64,000 nt of DNA from AP-15 sp963738185 (GTDB taxonomy: Bacteria; Pseudomonadota; Alphaproteobacteria; ATCC43930; CGMCC-115725): positions 1,426,001 to 1,490,000 of the forward strand of contig CAVTVA010000003.1 in assembly GCA_963738185.1 (NCBI GenBank), read 5' to 3'. A program made the translations under genes and the position numbers. Positions within the stretch are counted from its first letter, which is position 1, and every line of letters begins with the position of its first letter. Positions 1-14,677 of this stretch are shown in pieces. Under the pieces are notes generated by a model. It was given only the letters and a program-made list of their open reading frames with translations, searched no databases and was not told where the DNA came from.

Positions 1-62
1 CGCTCGGCACGCGCCATGGTAGCTGGGCAGGATCGGGTTAACCTTAAGAAGTCGAGGCGGCG

Positions 63-671
63 ATGAACAAGTATCTTTTGCCCGGCGCAGCGCTGATGGG
101 CCTCGTCTCCGCCAACGCCAGGGGCGCCACTTGCACGACGATAAGCCCGGGGGGAACGCCGTGCACCTTTAGCGAAACCGCCTCGACCGCCAACCCAGCG
201 CCCGCCGGAAGCACCGGCCTCGGCCCGCTCGGCCTGGTGGGCGGCATCGGCGGCCCGGTCGCGTTCACGGCCACCGCGGCCGGCACCTTGGAAATGACCG
301 TGCAGCCAAGCGGCGTGTTTGTTGGCGACGTCTATCAGGCCTTTGTCGACGGAAACTCGCTCGGTTTAACCCCCGAGGTTCCAATAGGGGGACCGAATCC
401 GAGCATCGGCACATTCACAACTCCAATATCTGCTGGTCTGAACACCTTTGACATCAACGACCAACTCCTCTCGTATATCGGCTCCCCGCCGCCATACGGC
501 AGTGATGATCCAACTGTCACCGTTGTCCCGGCGAGCTTTTCGCCGAGTGGCGTAACGGTCATTCTGGCTGAGGAGCTGCCTTCGGCCGTGCCCGAGCCAA
601 GCTCGCTCGCGTTATTTGGTGCATGGATCCTCGGGCTCGGCTTCCTGTGGCGCTGGCGCAAGACCCGCTGA
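63..671 (+). CDS. PEP-CTERM sorting-domain exported protein
   Basis: A 202-residue exported protein. Residues 1 to about 21 form a signal peptide. The C-terminus from residue 176 is a classic PEP-CTERM tail: VPEPSS, a hydrophobic helix (LALFGAWILGLGFLW) and a basic end (RWRKTR). In the family this tail is recognised by an exosortase and the protein is delivered to the envelope or extracellular matrix, usually in exopolysaccharide producers. The body between is rich in Gly, Pro and Thr, looks beta-rich, and has no recognised catalytic motif. Cys24 and Cys34 could form a disulphide. No exosortase gene is present in this window. The sorting signal is clear; the function of the body is unknown. 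Confidence 0.85.
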   Translation: MNKYLLPGAALMGLVSANARGATCTTISPGGTPCTFSETASTANPAPAGSTGLGPLGLVGGIGGPVAFTATAAGTLEMTVQPSGVFVGDVYQAFVDGNSLGLTPEVPIGGPNPSIGTFTTPISAGLNTFDINDQLLSYIGSPPPYGSDDPTVTVVPASFSPSGVTVILAEELPSAVPEPSSLALFGAWILGLGFLWRWRKTR

Positions 672-689
672 CTTTTTTGACGAAATTCG

Positions 690-724
690 GCAGCCTTGCA
701 GAGCCGTCAGCCGGCAAGGGCTGC
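690..724. terminator. Inverted repeat between convergent genes, terminator-like
   Basis: The arms GCAGCCTTGC (690-699) and GCAAGGGCTGC (714-724) pair over about 10 bp with one bulged base around a 14-nt loop. They lie between the stop of the PEP-CTERM gene and the stop of the convergent sulfotransferase gene, and a run of six T precedes them near 673. Position and shape suggest a terminator serving one or both genes. This is inferred from structure only. Confidence 0.45.
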
Positions 725-726
725 GA

Positions 727-2523
727 TTAAGCCTCGGCGAGCGCGTCAAGCAGGGGCCGCAACCCCTCCTCCTCCGGCCGCCAGCGCCCCACTGAGCTGC
801 GGTAAAGCGGTTGGCGCACCTGAAATGAGCTGGCGGTGTGGACCGGCCGCTGGGTGTTGTGGAAATCGAGGCAGGCCGCATCCCATTCGAGCCCGCAATG
901 GGCGACGATGCGGCGCGCTTCCGGTTCGAAATCGCCGACCAGCGCCTCGTATTGAACCTCGAGCATGACCCCGGCCGGCAGCACCGCGCGCCAATGCGCC
1001 ATCAGCCTTTGATAGGCGCGATAGTAACGCCCGAGCTCGCCCAGATCGTAGGTGAACGGCTGGTCGCCGCCGAACAGGATTGAAAAGCACGACAGGCAGG
1101 TGTCGACCGGGTCGCGGGTCAAATGGATGATGCGCGCGTTCGGCAGCGCCAAATGAATCAGCCCGGCGTAGCGGAAGTTGGCCGGCATCTTGTCGCTGAT
1201 GCGGCGCGCCCGCGGCGCCAGGGCCGTGATCTTTTCTACATAGCTCGCCCCCAGCCGGCGCAATTCCTCGCCGCCGATATCGGCGGGAGCGCCGTCGGGA
1301 CCGCCCAGCGCCGCCACCGCCCGCTCGAAATCGCTGAGCTCGCCGGCGCCATAAACCTCGGGGTGGCTCGCCAGAATCTGCTCGACCAAAGTGGTGCCGG
1401 AGCGCGGCATGCCCAGAATAAACACCGGAAGCGGCGATGGGTCGCCCTGCCCTGCCCGCTCGCGCAGGACTACGGCGCTGAACAACGCCCGGGTAACCTC
1501 GAACCGCGCCAGCATCCCGGCTTCGTCATAGACGATCTGCCCGCGCTTTAGCGCATTTCCCTCAATGAGGTGGGAAAACCCGCGCTCGTGCTGACCGAGA
1601 TCGTCATAGACCTTGCCCAGCGCGAAATGCAGATGGATGCGCTCCTCCTCGGGGAGCGCGGCCATGTCGCGCGCCAGCGCCTCGATCATCGCGCAGTGCG
1701 GATCGCCATCGCTGAAACGCTTGGCCTCGGCCAGCGAGCGATAGAACTCGGCCTTGCGCGGGGAGAGGGCGATCGCCCGCTCCAGCTCCTGCTGCGCCTC
1801 GTCGAGGCGGCCCAACGTGCGCAACACCGTGCCGCGGCCGTGATGCGCCTCGGCAAAGTCTGGCGCCAGCGCCAACGCCTGCTCGGCCTCGGCCAGCGCC
1901 TCGTCGTGCCGGCCGACCAGCTGCAGCGCCACGCCGAGATTGTTGTGCGCGGCGGCCGATCGCGGCCGGAACGTCACCGCCCGCCGGTAATGCGTGACCG
2001 CCTCCTCGTGGCGGTTGAGTGCCCGCAGCGCGGCTCCGAGGTTGTTCTCCGCCTCGGCGTAATCGGGGTTGATCGCAATAGCGCGCTCGTAGTGCCCGAT
2101 CGCCTCGGCCGAGCGGCCGAGCGCTTGCAGCGCCAGCCCGATGTTGTTCTCGACCTCGGCATAGTCGGGCTTGAGCGCCAGCGCCTCGCGGTAGTGCTCG
2201 AGCGCCTCCTCATGCCGGCACGACAGGCGCAGCGCGATGCCGAGCGCGTTGTGCGCCTCGGCAAAACCGGGTTGGCGCTGGAGGGCCTCGCCGAACAGGC
2301 CGATCGCGTCCTCGATCGCCCCCTGCCGGACCCGCACCAGCCCGAAATTGAATAGCGCCCGGATATGGTCGGGATCGCGCGCGAGGACGGCCCGGTAGAG
2401 CGCCTCGGCTTGCGCCAGCCGGCCTTGCTGCTGCAGCGACAACGCCAAACGTAGATCCCGCGCGAGACTTCGGGAGGTTCTCACCCGGCTGAGCAGTTGC
2501 AGCGCCACAGCGTCTGGCGTCAA
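727..2523 (-). CDS. TPR-repeat sulfotransferase family protein
   Basis: About 598 residues. The N-terminal half is a run of roughly eight tetratricopeptide repeats (for example NNLGAALRALNRHEEAVTHY). The C-terminal half is a sulfotransferase domain with the 5'-phosphosulfate loop GMPRSGTTLVEQIL and the 3'-phosphate motif around RDPVDTCLSCFS. The family transfers sulfuryl groups from PAPS to carbohydrate or protein acceptors, and the TPRs probably dock the acceptor. The chosen start is a TTG at 2523 that overlaps the TGA of the upstream gene (TTGA). A GTG at 2508 is an alternative; the ATG at 2652 lies inside the upstream gene and is unlikely. Overlap with the secreted RIFT-barrel gene suggests co-translation and perhaps a shared role in modifying an exported polymer. 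The acceptor is unknown. Confidence 0.85.
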   Translation of the reverse strand: MTPDAVALQLLSRVRTSRSLARDLRLALSLQQQGRLAQAEALYRAVLARDPDHIRALFNFGLVRVRQGAIEDAIGLFGEALQRQPGFAEAHNALGIALRLSCRHEEALEHYREALALKPDYAEVENNIGLALQALGRSAEAIGHYERAIAINPDYAEAENNLGAALRALNRHEEAVTHYRRAVTFRPRSAAAHNNLGVALQLVGRHDEALAEAEQALALAPDFAEAHHGRGTVLRTLGRLDEAQQELERAIALSPRKAEFYRSLAEAKRFSDGDPHCAMIEALARDMAALPEEERIHLHFALGKVYDDLGQHERGFSHLIEGNALKRGQIVYDEAGMLARFEVTRALFSAVVLRERAGQGDPSPLPVFILGMPRSGTTLVEQILASHPEVYGAGELSDFERAVAALGGPDGAPADIGGEELRRLGASYVEKITALAPRARRISDKMPANFRYAGLIHLALPNARIIHLTRDPVDTCLSCFSILFGGDQPFTYDLGELGRYYRAYQRLMAHWRAVLPAGVMLEVQYEALVGDFEPEARRIVAHCGLEWDAACLDFHNTQRPVHTASSFQVRQPLYRSSVGRWRPEEEGLRPLLDALAEA

Positions 2524-4946
2524 CCTGGGGGTGTTGCTGTCGGCTGCGGCGGCAATGCGTTCTGGTCGGTGCGCGGCACGATCGCCCAAGAAGGATCGGA
2601 AGCGAGCTGGCCATTGGCTACGAGCGCCTGATAGACGTTGGCATTGACCCACGCCTCCGCCTGCGCCGCGCCGGGCGCGCCCTCGTCAACCAACAAGGCA
2701 AGCGCCGCTGAAGCATACATCTGATAGCCTTGATTATTGAGGGTATTGGCAAACGCGGTCGGCAGCGCCCCTTGGTCCTGGCCGCCGGTGTAGTTGACCC
2801 CGGTCAACCAGGGCTGTTCGAGGTTGGCGACGAATTGCGGCCAGCTGGCGATCTGCCCGGTCGACAGCCACGAGGGCACCACGTAGGCAGCGATCAGCAT
2901 CGGATAGCCGGTCGAGTTGATCATGCCGGTCAGGTACTGCCCGCTGGAGAGGGTCAACGGTCCGGCGGCAAAGCCCAGCTCGGTGGCGCGACCGATCGCG
3001 TATTGCGTGTACCACTGCATCCACGGGGACGTAACGGCCGCGGCGTCGGCCCATTCGCCCTGGCCGCTGCCGGGGTTGAGCCGGGCTTCCCAATTGTGCA
3101 GGGCCGGGGCCGGGGCCGGCGTGCCGAAATTTGTGGCGGATAGCGGGTCGCCGGTCTGCTGCGCCCAAACCTTTTCTGCCGAGCCGTCGAACCCGGTGCC
3201 GGTGATGCCCAAGGCCCCCTCCCAACGGGCGATGTCCTCCTGGGTCAGGATTGTCAGATAGGTCTTGAACGGGTCGGCATCGGGGATGGCGAAGGCCGCC
3301 TCGGCCCGGCTGCGCAAAATCCAGCCGGAGCCGCGCAACTGATCGTAGGCGCCGCCCTCGTCGCCGGTCGGGCCGCGCCCTTGATAATCACTCTGGCCGC
3401 CCGCGCCCTGGTTTGCGGCGGCGTCATAGGCCGCCCACATCTCCAACTCTTCAAGATAAAACGGGTCGCCGGTTAGGATGTAGGGCACAAAGAACGGGGC
3501 GGGCTCGTGCGCCGCGTCGAACTGCCAACCGCCGCCGTTGGCGCCGGCGGGCTGAATGGCGATCGCCCCGACCACGCCGAGCTTGTTGGGCGGCGCAGGA
3601 TTGTCCGAGTTGTAGTAAAGCAAATCAGCCTCACCGCCGGCCGAAGGCCCCAGCCACTTGCGGTCGGTGATCGAGAACGGCCTGCCATAGCCGCTGCCCA
3701 CCGACGGCGCGACCGGGACCGGATCGGCGCGGTTGAGCCGCTCCGACACATCGGTCTCGCGCAGATTGACCGACCACCAGGCGGCGAGATCGGCGTTGCC
3801 GAGCGCGGTCTGCCGCAGCCGCCAATCGCCGGTGTAGAGCCATGCGGCATCCCAGCTGGGCTCCGGGCCGATGTCGCCGCGCGCGCCGCCCGCCGGCATC
3901 CCCGGCTGCCAGGCGCCGGCGCCGCCGATATCGGTTCCGCCCGAGGCGGCCGCCCACCAATTCGTGTAATCTTGCGCGATCTGCGCCTGGCTCAGAGTAA
4001 TCGCCGGGTCGTAGTTCGGCACGAACCTCGTGCTCTCCAGGTAGGCGAGATTGTTGTCGATGTTGACTTGCGCCGGCGGCGTGCCGCCCAGCCAGGAGCT
4101 CCGGGTCCAGTTCGACATCGCCCAATGCTTCTGCGGGTTGCCGGTGAGATCTGCAACATAAGTCGGTGGCGGGCTACCGCCCCCGCCCGCGCCGACTGCG
4201 CCGATCCTGACCGTGGCAGCATACGCCATGTCCTCGAGTTCCGTCGTCAACCCGTTTTCAACGACAACCCGCACCCAGACCTGATGTGTAGCGGGCCAGA
4301 ACGTAGCGTAAAAGCGCGGACGAAGTGGATGATAGCCATCGCCAAAGCCGATGTCGTATTTGCGCGTCGGCGTATCGTCGGCGAGAATTATGGTCTGTGC
4401 TATGGGTCCCGAGGTCCACAGCTTGTAGTCTCCGTTCTGCAGCATCAGCCGGGCGGAAGCGACGTTCGTGATACCGGACGTGCTCTTGAGGCTCACCAGC
4501 GCGACAAAATTGTAGGTCGGATCGAGCATTTGCGCCGTCGTCAGTGGCGTGTTGGTCGTTGACGCCTGGTCTTGGAAGGTCAAGGTGAGCGAGCCGGTCG
4601 CGGGGATCGTCGGAATCACGACCGCGACCACTGCGAAAGCGATCGAACCGTCGGCGTAGCGGTTTTTGACATCGGCTTGAGTGGGAACGGGGATGCCGCC
4701 GACCAGCACCTGCGGCCCGTTAAGGATCGCTCCATCGAGGAATGGCCGGCCGAACTGAAACGGATAATTGGTAATCGCGGCGCCGCTCTCGTTGGTGATC
4801 GTGATGCTGTTGACGGCAGCTGATTGGCCCGCGGCTGTGGCCATGCCCCAAGCGCGGGGCTGGAGCAAGGCGACGACCGGCGCCTGCCAGGCGCCGGAAA
4901 GAAACAGCAAAAGTGAGAGAAGCAGCAAGGAACCGCATCGGGACAT
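2520..4946 (-). CDS. Large secreted protein with PcRGLX/YetA-like RIFT-barrel N-terminus
   Basis: About 808 residues from the ATG at 4946; an ATG at 4970 is the alternative. A hydrophobic signal peptide is followed by a beta-rich domain with the pattern TITNESGAAITNYPFQFGRP and QADVKNRYADGSIAFA. This resembles the N-terminal RIFT-barrel domain of PcRGLX/YetA-type proteins, a group that includes exo-rhamnogalacturonan lyases. The remainder is rich in Trp and Tyr and helical, as in an alpha/alpha-toroid, and could bind or cleave a polysaccharide. No catalytic residues can be assigned. Its stop overlaps the start of the TPR-sulfotransferase gene, so the two form an operon. The RIFT assignment is from memory of the family pattern and the enzymatic role is inference. 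Confidence 0.7.
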   Translation of the reverse strand: MSRCGSLLLLSLLLFLSGAWQAPVVALLQPRAWGMATAAGQSAAVNSITITNESGAAITNYPFQFGRPFLDGAILNGPQVLVGGIPVPTQADVKNRYADGSIAFAVVAVVIPTIPATGSLTLTFQDQASTTNTPLTTAQMLDPTYNFVALVSLKSTSGITNVASARLMLQNGDYKLWTSGPIAQTIILADDTPTRKYDIGFGDGYHPLRPRFYATFWPATHQVWVRVVVENGLTTELEDMAYAATVRIGAVGAGGGGSPPPTYVADLTGNPQKHWAMSNWTRSSWLGGTPPAQVNIDNNLAYLESTRFVPNYDPAITLSQAQIAQDYTNWWAAASGGTDIGGAGAWQPGMPAGGARGDIGPEPSWDAAWLYTGDWRLRQTALGNADLAAWWSVNLRETDVSERLNRADPVPVAPSVGSGYGRPFSITDRKWLGPSAGGEADLLYYNSDNPAPPNKLGVVGAIAIQPAGANGGGWQFDAAHEPAPFFVPYILTGDPFYLEELEMWAAYDAAANQGAGGQSDYQGRGPTGDEGGAYDQLRGSGWILRSRAEAAFAIPDADPFKTYLTILTQEDIARWEGALGITGTGFDGSAEKVWAQQTGDPLSATNFGTPAPAPALHNWEARLNPGSGQGEWADAAAVTSPWMQWYTQYAIGRATELGFAAGPLTLSSGQYLTGMINSTGYPMLIAAYVVPSWLSTGQIASWPQFVANLEQPWLTGVNYTGGQDQGALPTAFANTLNNQGYQMYASAALALLVDEGAPGAAQAEAWVNANVYQALVANGQLASDPSWAIVPRTDQNALPPQPTATPPG

Positions 4947-5241
4947 GGCTTCCACCGCGGGGTTGGTCATCGTTGCCGCATATTTAACACAGCAGGAGCG
5001 AAAGTTGAACAAAAAAGCATATACTGAACCATGGCGCTCCGGCACGGATCGGGACTTCCGACCGCCGCCCGCGACACAATCTTGCTCAAAGCGCTAGGCC
5101 CCCCGGCGAGGCGCCGCCCGCAAGAAAAGTAAAATCCTTCCGCTGTTAATCCTCTGCAAGTAGGTGCGCGTGATGGTCAAGTACGGTCCGCGCAGATCCG
5201 CGCCCGTTACACGGGATCCTCCCACCGTGTTTGTTGGCGCC

Positions 5242-5961
5242 TCACCCCCGGGTGAAAAGGTCGGTTCCTCGTTTCACTCTGCCGCGGCCGAGAACGATCA
5301 GCCCCATCAGCGGAAGAAAACTGGCGAATGCCGCCAGGGATGGCGGTTCCGGCACCGCCGCCACGTCGCTGATGCCGAGATACTCATTGTTCGCCGGGTA
5401 AGCGACGCCGCCAGGCTGATAGTCGAAACGAGACCCTCCGCCGACCAGAACTTCAGTGGGGCCGAAAAGGAGGTTCTCCGAGCCCAGGTTCGAGGGAAAC
5501 CCGGTATCCGCCAGCTGCAGCAAGTCGCTGTCGTCAGGAACGAGATCCGAGAAAAAAATCATTCGCGCGCCCGCGCCCGCGTTGTCGCCCGCGATATCGC
5601 CCGACGCGTCTGTGAAGCGAAGCGCATCGCTAAGCGCGCCGCTCGGATCAAAGATTTCAACGTCGCCGGTGACAACGGACTCCGGCAATAGGTAGGTGAG
5701 ACCGAGCCCTCCGTTTGGGTCTGCGGGATCCGCCATTAGCGTCCCGGGCAAGCTAACCGGCGGACCGCTATCCACCGCGATAGTAGCATCCCCGTTCTCG
5801 TCGAAATTCAACAGAAGCGGGGTGACCTGATTTAATAGGGCCGCCGGTTGTAAAGCCATCAAACCGGGAGGTGCTATTTCTGCCGCGGCATTCGTGCTGA
5901 TGCCAAATATCAAAGCGCCCACAAACGCAGCAGACAGCAAGAACGTGAATACCCGCGCCAT
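5242..5961 (-). CDS. PEP-CTERM sorting-domain exported protein
   Basis: A 239-residue exported protein with an N-terminal signal peptide (about residues 1-27, ending STNAAA). A PEP-CTERM tail starts near residue 203: VPEPPS, a hydrophobic stretch (LAAFASFLPLMGLIVLG) and basic RGRVKR. Nine further residues follow the basic patch, which is longer than the usual tail. The middle is acidic and beta-rich, with no recognised domain. It is the second PEP-CTERM substrate in the first 6 kb, which supports a working exosortase system elsewhere in the genome. The body is not similar to the first PEP-CTERM protein by eye. Function unknown. Confidence 0.82.
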   Translation of the reverse strand: MARVFTFLLSAAFVGALIFGISTNAAAEIAPPGLMALQPAALLNQVTPLLLNFDENGDATIAVDSGPPVSLPGTLMADPADPNGGLGLTYLLPESVVTGDVEIFDPSGALSDALRFTDASGDIAGDNAGAGARMIFFSDLVPDDSDLLQLADTGFPSNLGSENLLFGPTEVLVGGGSRFDYQPGGVAYPANNEYLGISDVAAVPEPPSLAAFASFLPLMGLIVLGRGRVKRGTDLFTRG

Positions 5962-6362
5962 GTCTCCGCTTCTCCCATGATATGTTTAGAGGCGTTTCGC
6001 GCCTGCGGGCCTGATCGTCTCCTCGCAGGCGGCCCTCCCCAGTTTCAGGCGATTGCTCCAATAGGCCAGGAAGTTGACCAGCGCAATAGGTTTTTCGCGT
6101 CGAAATAATGTCCTCCGGCTGAAATTACCGCGGGTGCGGGTTCATCCCCGTATGGCTCGTCGATGACGCACGACCGCGGATATATTGAGCGCCTCCCGAC
6201 ACCGGTCATGACGAGCAATAGGGTCGGCCGGCGCGATCATCGGCGCACTGCGAGATTAAGCCTCAATTCGCGGGCCGGGACATGCCTATTATCGCGTTTG
6301 CGCTCCGCCCGCGGATGCGCTGTGGCAATTCGTCAAACAATTTCAGGTGAAGAGCATCCGTG
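5962..6362. other. Intergenic region upstream of gltB, no gene recognised
   Basis: About 400 bp between the divergently oriented PEP-CTERM gene and gltB. No convincing ORF, RNA gene or repeat was found. It must hold the promoters of both flanking genes, but no clear -35/-10 pair could be picked out with confidence. Confidence 0.5.
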
Positions 6363-11030
<4,668 letters not shown>

Positions 11031-11051
11031 CAAAGCGCCGGACATATTCCT

Positions 11052-11115
11052 GGTCATCCCGGCGAAGGCCGGGACCCATTCGGCCATGGGCACCGGCCTC
11101 CGCCGGTGTGATGAT
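11052..11115. repeat. Intergenic palindromic repeat between gltB and gltD
   Basis: The stretch begins GGTCATCCCGGCGAAGGCC and continues GGGACCCA, then a second arm CACCGGCCTCCGCCGGTGTG. The first part is the well-known dispersed GTCAT-CCCGGCGAAGGCCGGG-type repeat seen in many alphaproteobacterial genomes. It fills the gltB-gltD gap and could form a hairpin in the mRNA. Family membership is recalled, not searched. Confidence 0.6.
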
Positions 11116-11117
11116 AA

Positions 11118-12571
11118 ATGGCTAAGCCGACCGGCTTTCTCGAAATCGAGCGCCGCGACCGGCCCTACGACAAGCCGGATCTGCGCCGACGCAGTTGGCG
11201 GGAGTTCGTCAAGCCGCTGGGTGATGCCGAGACCCGTCAGCAGGCGGCGCGCTGCATGGATTGCGGTATCCCGTTCTGCCATGACGGCTGCCCGGTCAAC
11301 AATTTGATCCCCGACTGGAACAACCTCGTTTATCGCGACCAGTGGCGGGCGGCGCTGCGGACCCTGCATTCGACCAATAATTTTCCGGAGTTCACCGGCC
11401 GCATCTGCCCGGCGCCGTGCGAAGCGGCGTGCACCCTCAACATCGACGACAACCCGGTCACGATCAAAACAATCGAATGCGCGATCGTCGATCGCGGCTG
11501 GGATGAGGGCTGGATCGAGCCGGTCATACCGGCGCAGCGGACCGGCAAGACGGTTGCTGTGGTCGGCTCGGGGCCGGCAGGGATGGCCTGCGCGCAGCAA
11601 TTGGCGCGCGCCGGCCACGCGGTGACCGTGTTCGAAAAGGCCGACCGCATCGGCGGGCTGCTGCGCTACGGCATCCCCGATTTCAAGATGGAAAAGCGGC
11701 TGATCGACCGCCGCGTCGAGCAGATGATGGCCGAGGGGGTGACCTTTCGCACCGAGATCGAAATCGGGGTCGATCTGGCGATGGCCGCGCTGCTCGCCGA
11801 GTTCGACGCGGTGGCGATGACCGGCGGCGCCGAGCTGCCGCGCGACCTCGAAATTCCCGGACGCGAGCTCGACGGCATCCATTTCGCGATGGATTTTCTG
11901 CCGCAGCAGAACAAGCGCGGGGCCGGCGACCGCGAGGAGCGCGCCGCACCCGGCGGCACGATCACCGCCGAGGGCAAGCACGTGATCGTGATCGGCGGCG
12001 GCGACACCGGCTCCGACTGCATCGGCACCTCGGTGCGCCAGGGTGCTGCGTCGATCACCCAGCTCGAAATTCTGCCGAAGCCGCCCGAGCGCGAGAACAA
12101 GCCGCTGACCTGGCCCGATTGGCCGTTGAAATTGCGCACCTCATCCTCGCAGGAAGAGGGCTGCGAGCGCGACTGGTCGGTGCTGACAAAGCGAGCGATC
12201 GGCGTCAGATGGCCGCATCACGGCGCTCGAATGCGTACGCGTCGAATGGGCGAGGAGCCCGGACGGCCGGTTTGCAATGCAGGAAATCCCCGACAGCGGG
12301 TTCGCGCTGAAGGCCGATCTCGTTCTGCTGGCGATGGGCTTTTTGGGCCCGCGCCGGTCGGGCATGGTCGAAGCAGTCGGGCATCGCCCTCGACCCGCGC
12401 GGCAATGTCCTCGCCAACACAACCGATTACCGCACCTCGGCGCCAAAGCTGTTTGCCGCCGGCGACATGCGGCGCGGCCAGTCGCTGGTCGTCTGGGCGA
12501 TCCGCGAAGGCCGCCAATGCGCCCGCGCCATCGACGAATTCCTGATGGGGGCGACCCTGTTGCCGCGGTGA
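11118..12571 (+). CDS. gltD: Glutamate synthase small subunit (two frame breaks)
   Basis: The small (beta) subunit of glutamate synthase passes electrons from NADPH through FAD and Fe-S clusters to GltB. The N-terminal cysteine-rich Fe-S domain reads CMDCGIPFCHDGCPVNN and CPAPCEAAC. The FAD-binding VVGSGPAGMACAQQLA and the NADPH-binding VIGGGDTGSDCIG Rossmann motifs follow. The C-terminal part (AADLVLLAMGFLGP-like, then AGDMRRGQSLVVWAI) is found only by changing frame near 12205 and near 12373; each change removes one extra base. The restored length is about 484 residues, normal for the family. The stop is TGA at 12569-12571, not the early stop at 12545 of the unshifted frame. Confidence 0.94.
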
Positions 12572-12586
12572 CTGCCGCGGCCGGTG

Positions 12587-13842
12587 CTATTCGGCGGCGA
12601 GCAGCGGCGGCTCGACCACGGCGCGCTCGGCGCGGGGCATCGGCTGCGGCCACCAGCGGTCCTCCCACTCGCCGAACAGCCCTTTGAGCCGCGGCATGAC
12701 CCGCTCGGCAAAGAGCCGGGTGTTGTAGGCCGCCAATTCCTTGCCCATGCTGCCGAACTGCAAGAGCAGCATCAGGTGGCCGACATTGAGGTCGGTCGCG
12801 ACCTCGGTCAGTTGCTCGGCGACCTCATCGGGGGAGCCGACGATGACATAGCCGCGATCGACGATGTCGTTGATGTCGGTCGTGGCGCGCGCCTTTTGCC
12901 GGGCGTCAAGGCTGGCGGCGCGGCCGATCTGGCCGACCACGCCAGCGCGCTGCGTCGCTTCGGTGATATAGCCGGGCGGCATCGCCCAGCGCGGATCGAC
13001 GCGCAGGCAGCGGCCATAGAAATATTCGGCCGGCTCCTTGTAAAGCCGCATCGCCTCGTCGCGGCTCTCGGCGACGCCGACGAATTGCAGAAAGCCGGCA
13101 CGGTACGGGTTCCGGTCCTTGCCGAGCCGGGCCATCTCGTCCCAAAAGCCCTGCATCGTGGCGCGCCCGTCCTTAAAGCCGAAATAGGACAGGTAGGCGT
13201 AGACGTAATCCATCTGCGCGCACCACTGCCAGGTCTCGACCGAGCCGCCGCCCGGGATCCAGATCGGCGGGTGCGGCTTTTGCACCGGCCGCGGCCAGAT
13301 GTTGACGTAGCGCTGCTGGTTGAAGCGGCCGTTGAACGCGAAAGTGTCCTGCTCGGTCCAGGCCCGCAATACCAGATCGTGCCCCTCGTGATAGCGCTCG
13401 CGCAGCTGGCTCGGGTTTTGCCCGTAGGCAAAGCAGGTGTCCATTGGCGTGCCCACCGGAAAGCCGGCGATCAGCCGCCCGCCGGAGATCACGTCGATCA
13501 TCGCGAATTCTTCCGCGACCCGGGTCGGCGGGTTGTACAGCGCCAAGGAATTCCCCATCACGCACAGCGCCGTGTCGGTGGTGCGGCGGGCGAGCGCCGA
13601 GGCGATCAAATTGGGCGACGGCATCAGCCCGTAGCCGTTCGAATGATGCTCGTTGACGCAGACCGCATCGAACCCGCATCGGCGGCGTATTCGAGCTCGT
13701 CCATAAAGTCGTTGTACATCAGATGCGCGCGCCGCGGGTCGAACAGCGAGGAATGGATATCGACCCACACCGAGGGATGCTTCTCGCGGAAATCATCGGG
13801 CAGCTCGGTGTAGGGCATCAGGTGAAACCACATCAGCTTCAT
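12587..13842 (-). CDS. LLM class flavin-dependent oxidoreductase (one frame break)
   Basis: A luciferase-like (bacterial bioluminescence superfamily) TIM-barrel monooxygenase or reductase using FMN or F420. The substrate cannot be told from sequence. Restored length is about 418 residues. Typical motifs are VNEHHSNGYGLMPSPN, SGGRLIAGFPVGTP, PIWIPGGGSVETWQW and VGSPDEVAEQL. The first 60 residues lie in another frame from the rest; restoring one missing base near 13673 joins ELEYAADAG to FDAVCVNEHHS. The ATG at 13842 has GGAG eight bases upstream; a GTG at 13851 is possible. It is convergent with gltD, with only 15 bp between stops. Confidence 0.85.
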
Positions 13843-13993
13843 CGCGCTCACTCCGCGGCATCGTTCGTGTGAGGAGCGTGGCCCGGAGCCGCGGCCGCGT
13901 CAATCGCATCGATGACCTGATCCAAATTGCCGGCGCGATTTCCCGATTGACGGGGACGTGCGGCGCGCGCGCTAATCACGACTGGCGAAACGC

Positions 13994-14669
13994 ATGACCG
14001 CACCTCCCTTTGGCCCGATCCTCGAAGCGGCAAATGCCCGGCACGGCGCCGCGGCGCTGAGCGCGCGCCTGGTGCAGCCGCGCAGCCCGGCCGAGATCGA
14101 GGCGCTCGGCGACGATCGCTATCTGTCGCAGATGTCGCTCAGGATTTTTCGCGCCGGGCTCAAGCACAGCATCGTTGACGCGAAATGGCCGGCGTTTGAG
14201 GGCGTGTTCGGCGGCTTCGAGCCGCGCCGGGTCCGGGCCATGCCGGACGAGGCCCTCGAGGCGTTGCTCGCCGACCGCCGGCTGATCCGTCATTGGGGCA
14301 AGCTCAAGGCGGTGCGCGCCAACGCCGCGGCGATGATCGCGCTCGCCGACGAGCATGGCAGCTTCGGCGCATGGCTCGCGCGCTGGCCGGAAAGCGACAT
14401 CGTCGGGCTGTGGGAGGCGCTGGCGAAACGCTTCAGCCAGATGGGCGGCAATTCCGGGCCCGAGCTTTTTGCGCATGGTCGGCAAGGACACCTTTGTCCT
14501 GACCCATTCGGTCGGCGCAGCGCTGCAGCGCTGGGGTGCCGCGGACCGGCCGCCGAAAACCCGCCAGGACCGCGCCGCCATCCAAACCTGCTTCAACGCC
14601 TGGGCCGCCGAGACCGGCCGGCCCTTGTGCCAATTGAGCCAGATCCTCGCCGCCTCGATCGAGGACTGA
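13994..14669 (+). CDS. DNA-3-methyladenine glycosylase I family protein (one frame break)
   Basis: Similar to the Tag/adenine glycosylase family (PF03352), which removes alkylated bases from DNA. Restored length is about 224 residues. Family-like segments are DDRYLSQMSLRIFRAGLKHS, FGGFEPRRVRAM, RLIRHWGKLKAVRANA and, after the break, RMVGKDTFVLTHSV. The frame is lost at a T5 run (14465-14469); removing one T joins NSGPELL to RMVGKD. The Tag family usually binds zinc through Cys/His residues, which are not evident here, so this may be the non-canonical subfamily common in alphaproteobacteria. Substrate specificity is therefore uncertain. Confidence 0.8.
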
Positions 14670-14677
14670 CCCGACCC

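Noticed and set aside
5046..5241. The gap between the RIFT-barrel gene and the second PEP-CTERM gene, considered as an RNA gene.
   Set aside because: No stable conserved structure or motif was seen; a few short GC hairpins are not enough.
6130..6160. A T-loop-like GGTTCATCC, considered as part of a tRNA gene.
   Set aside because: The flanking stems do not pair and no anticodon or acceptor arm can be drawn.
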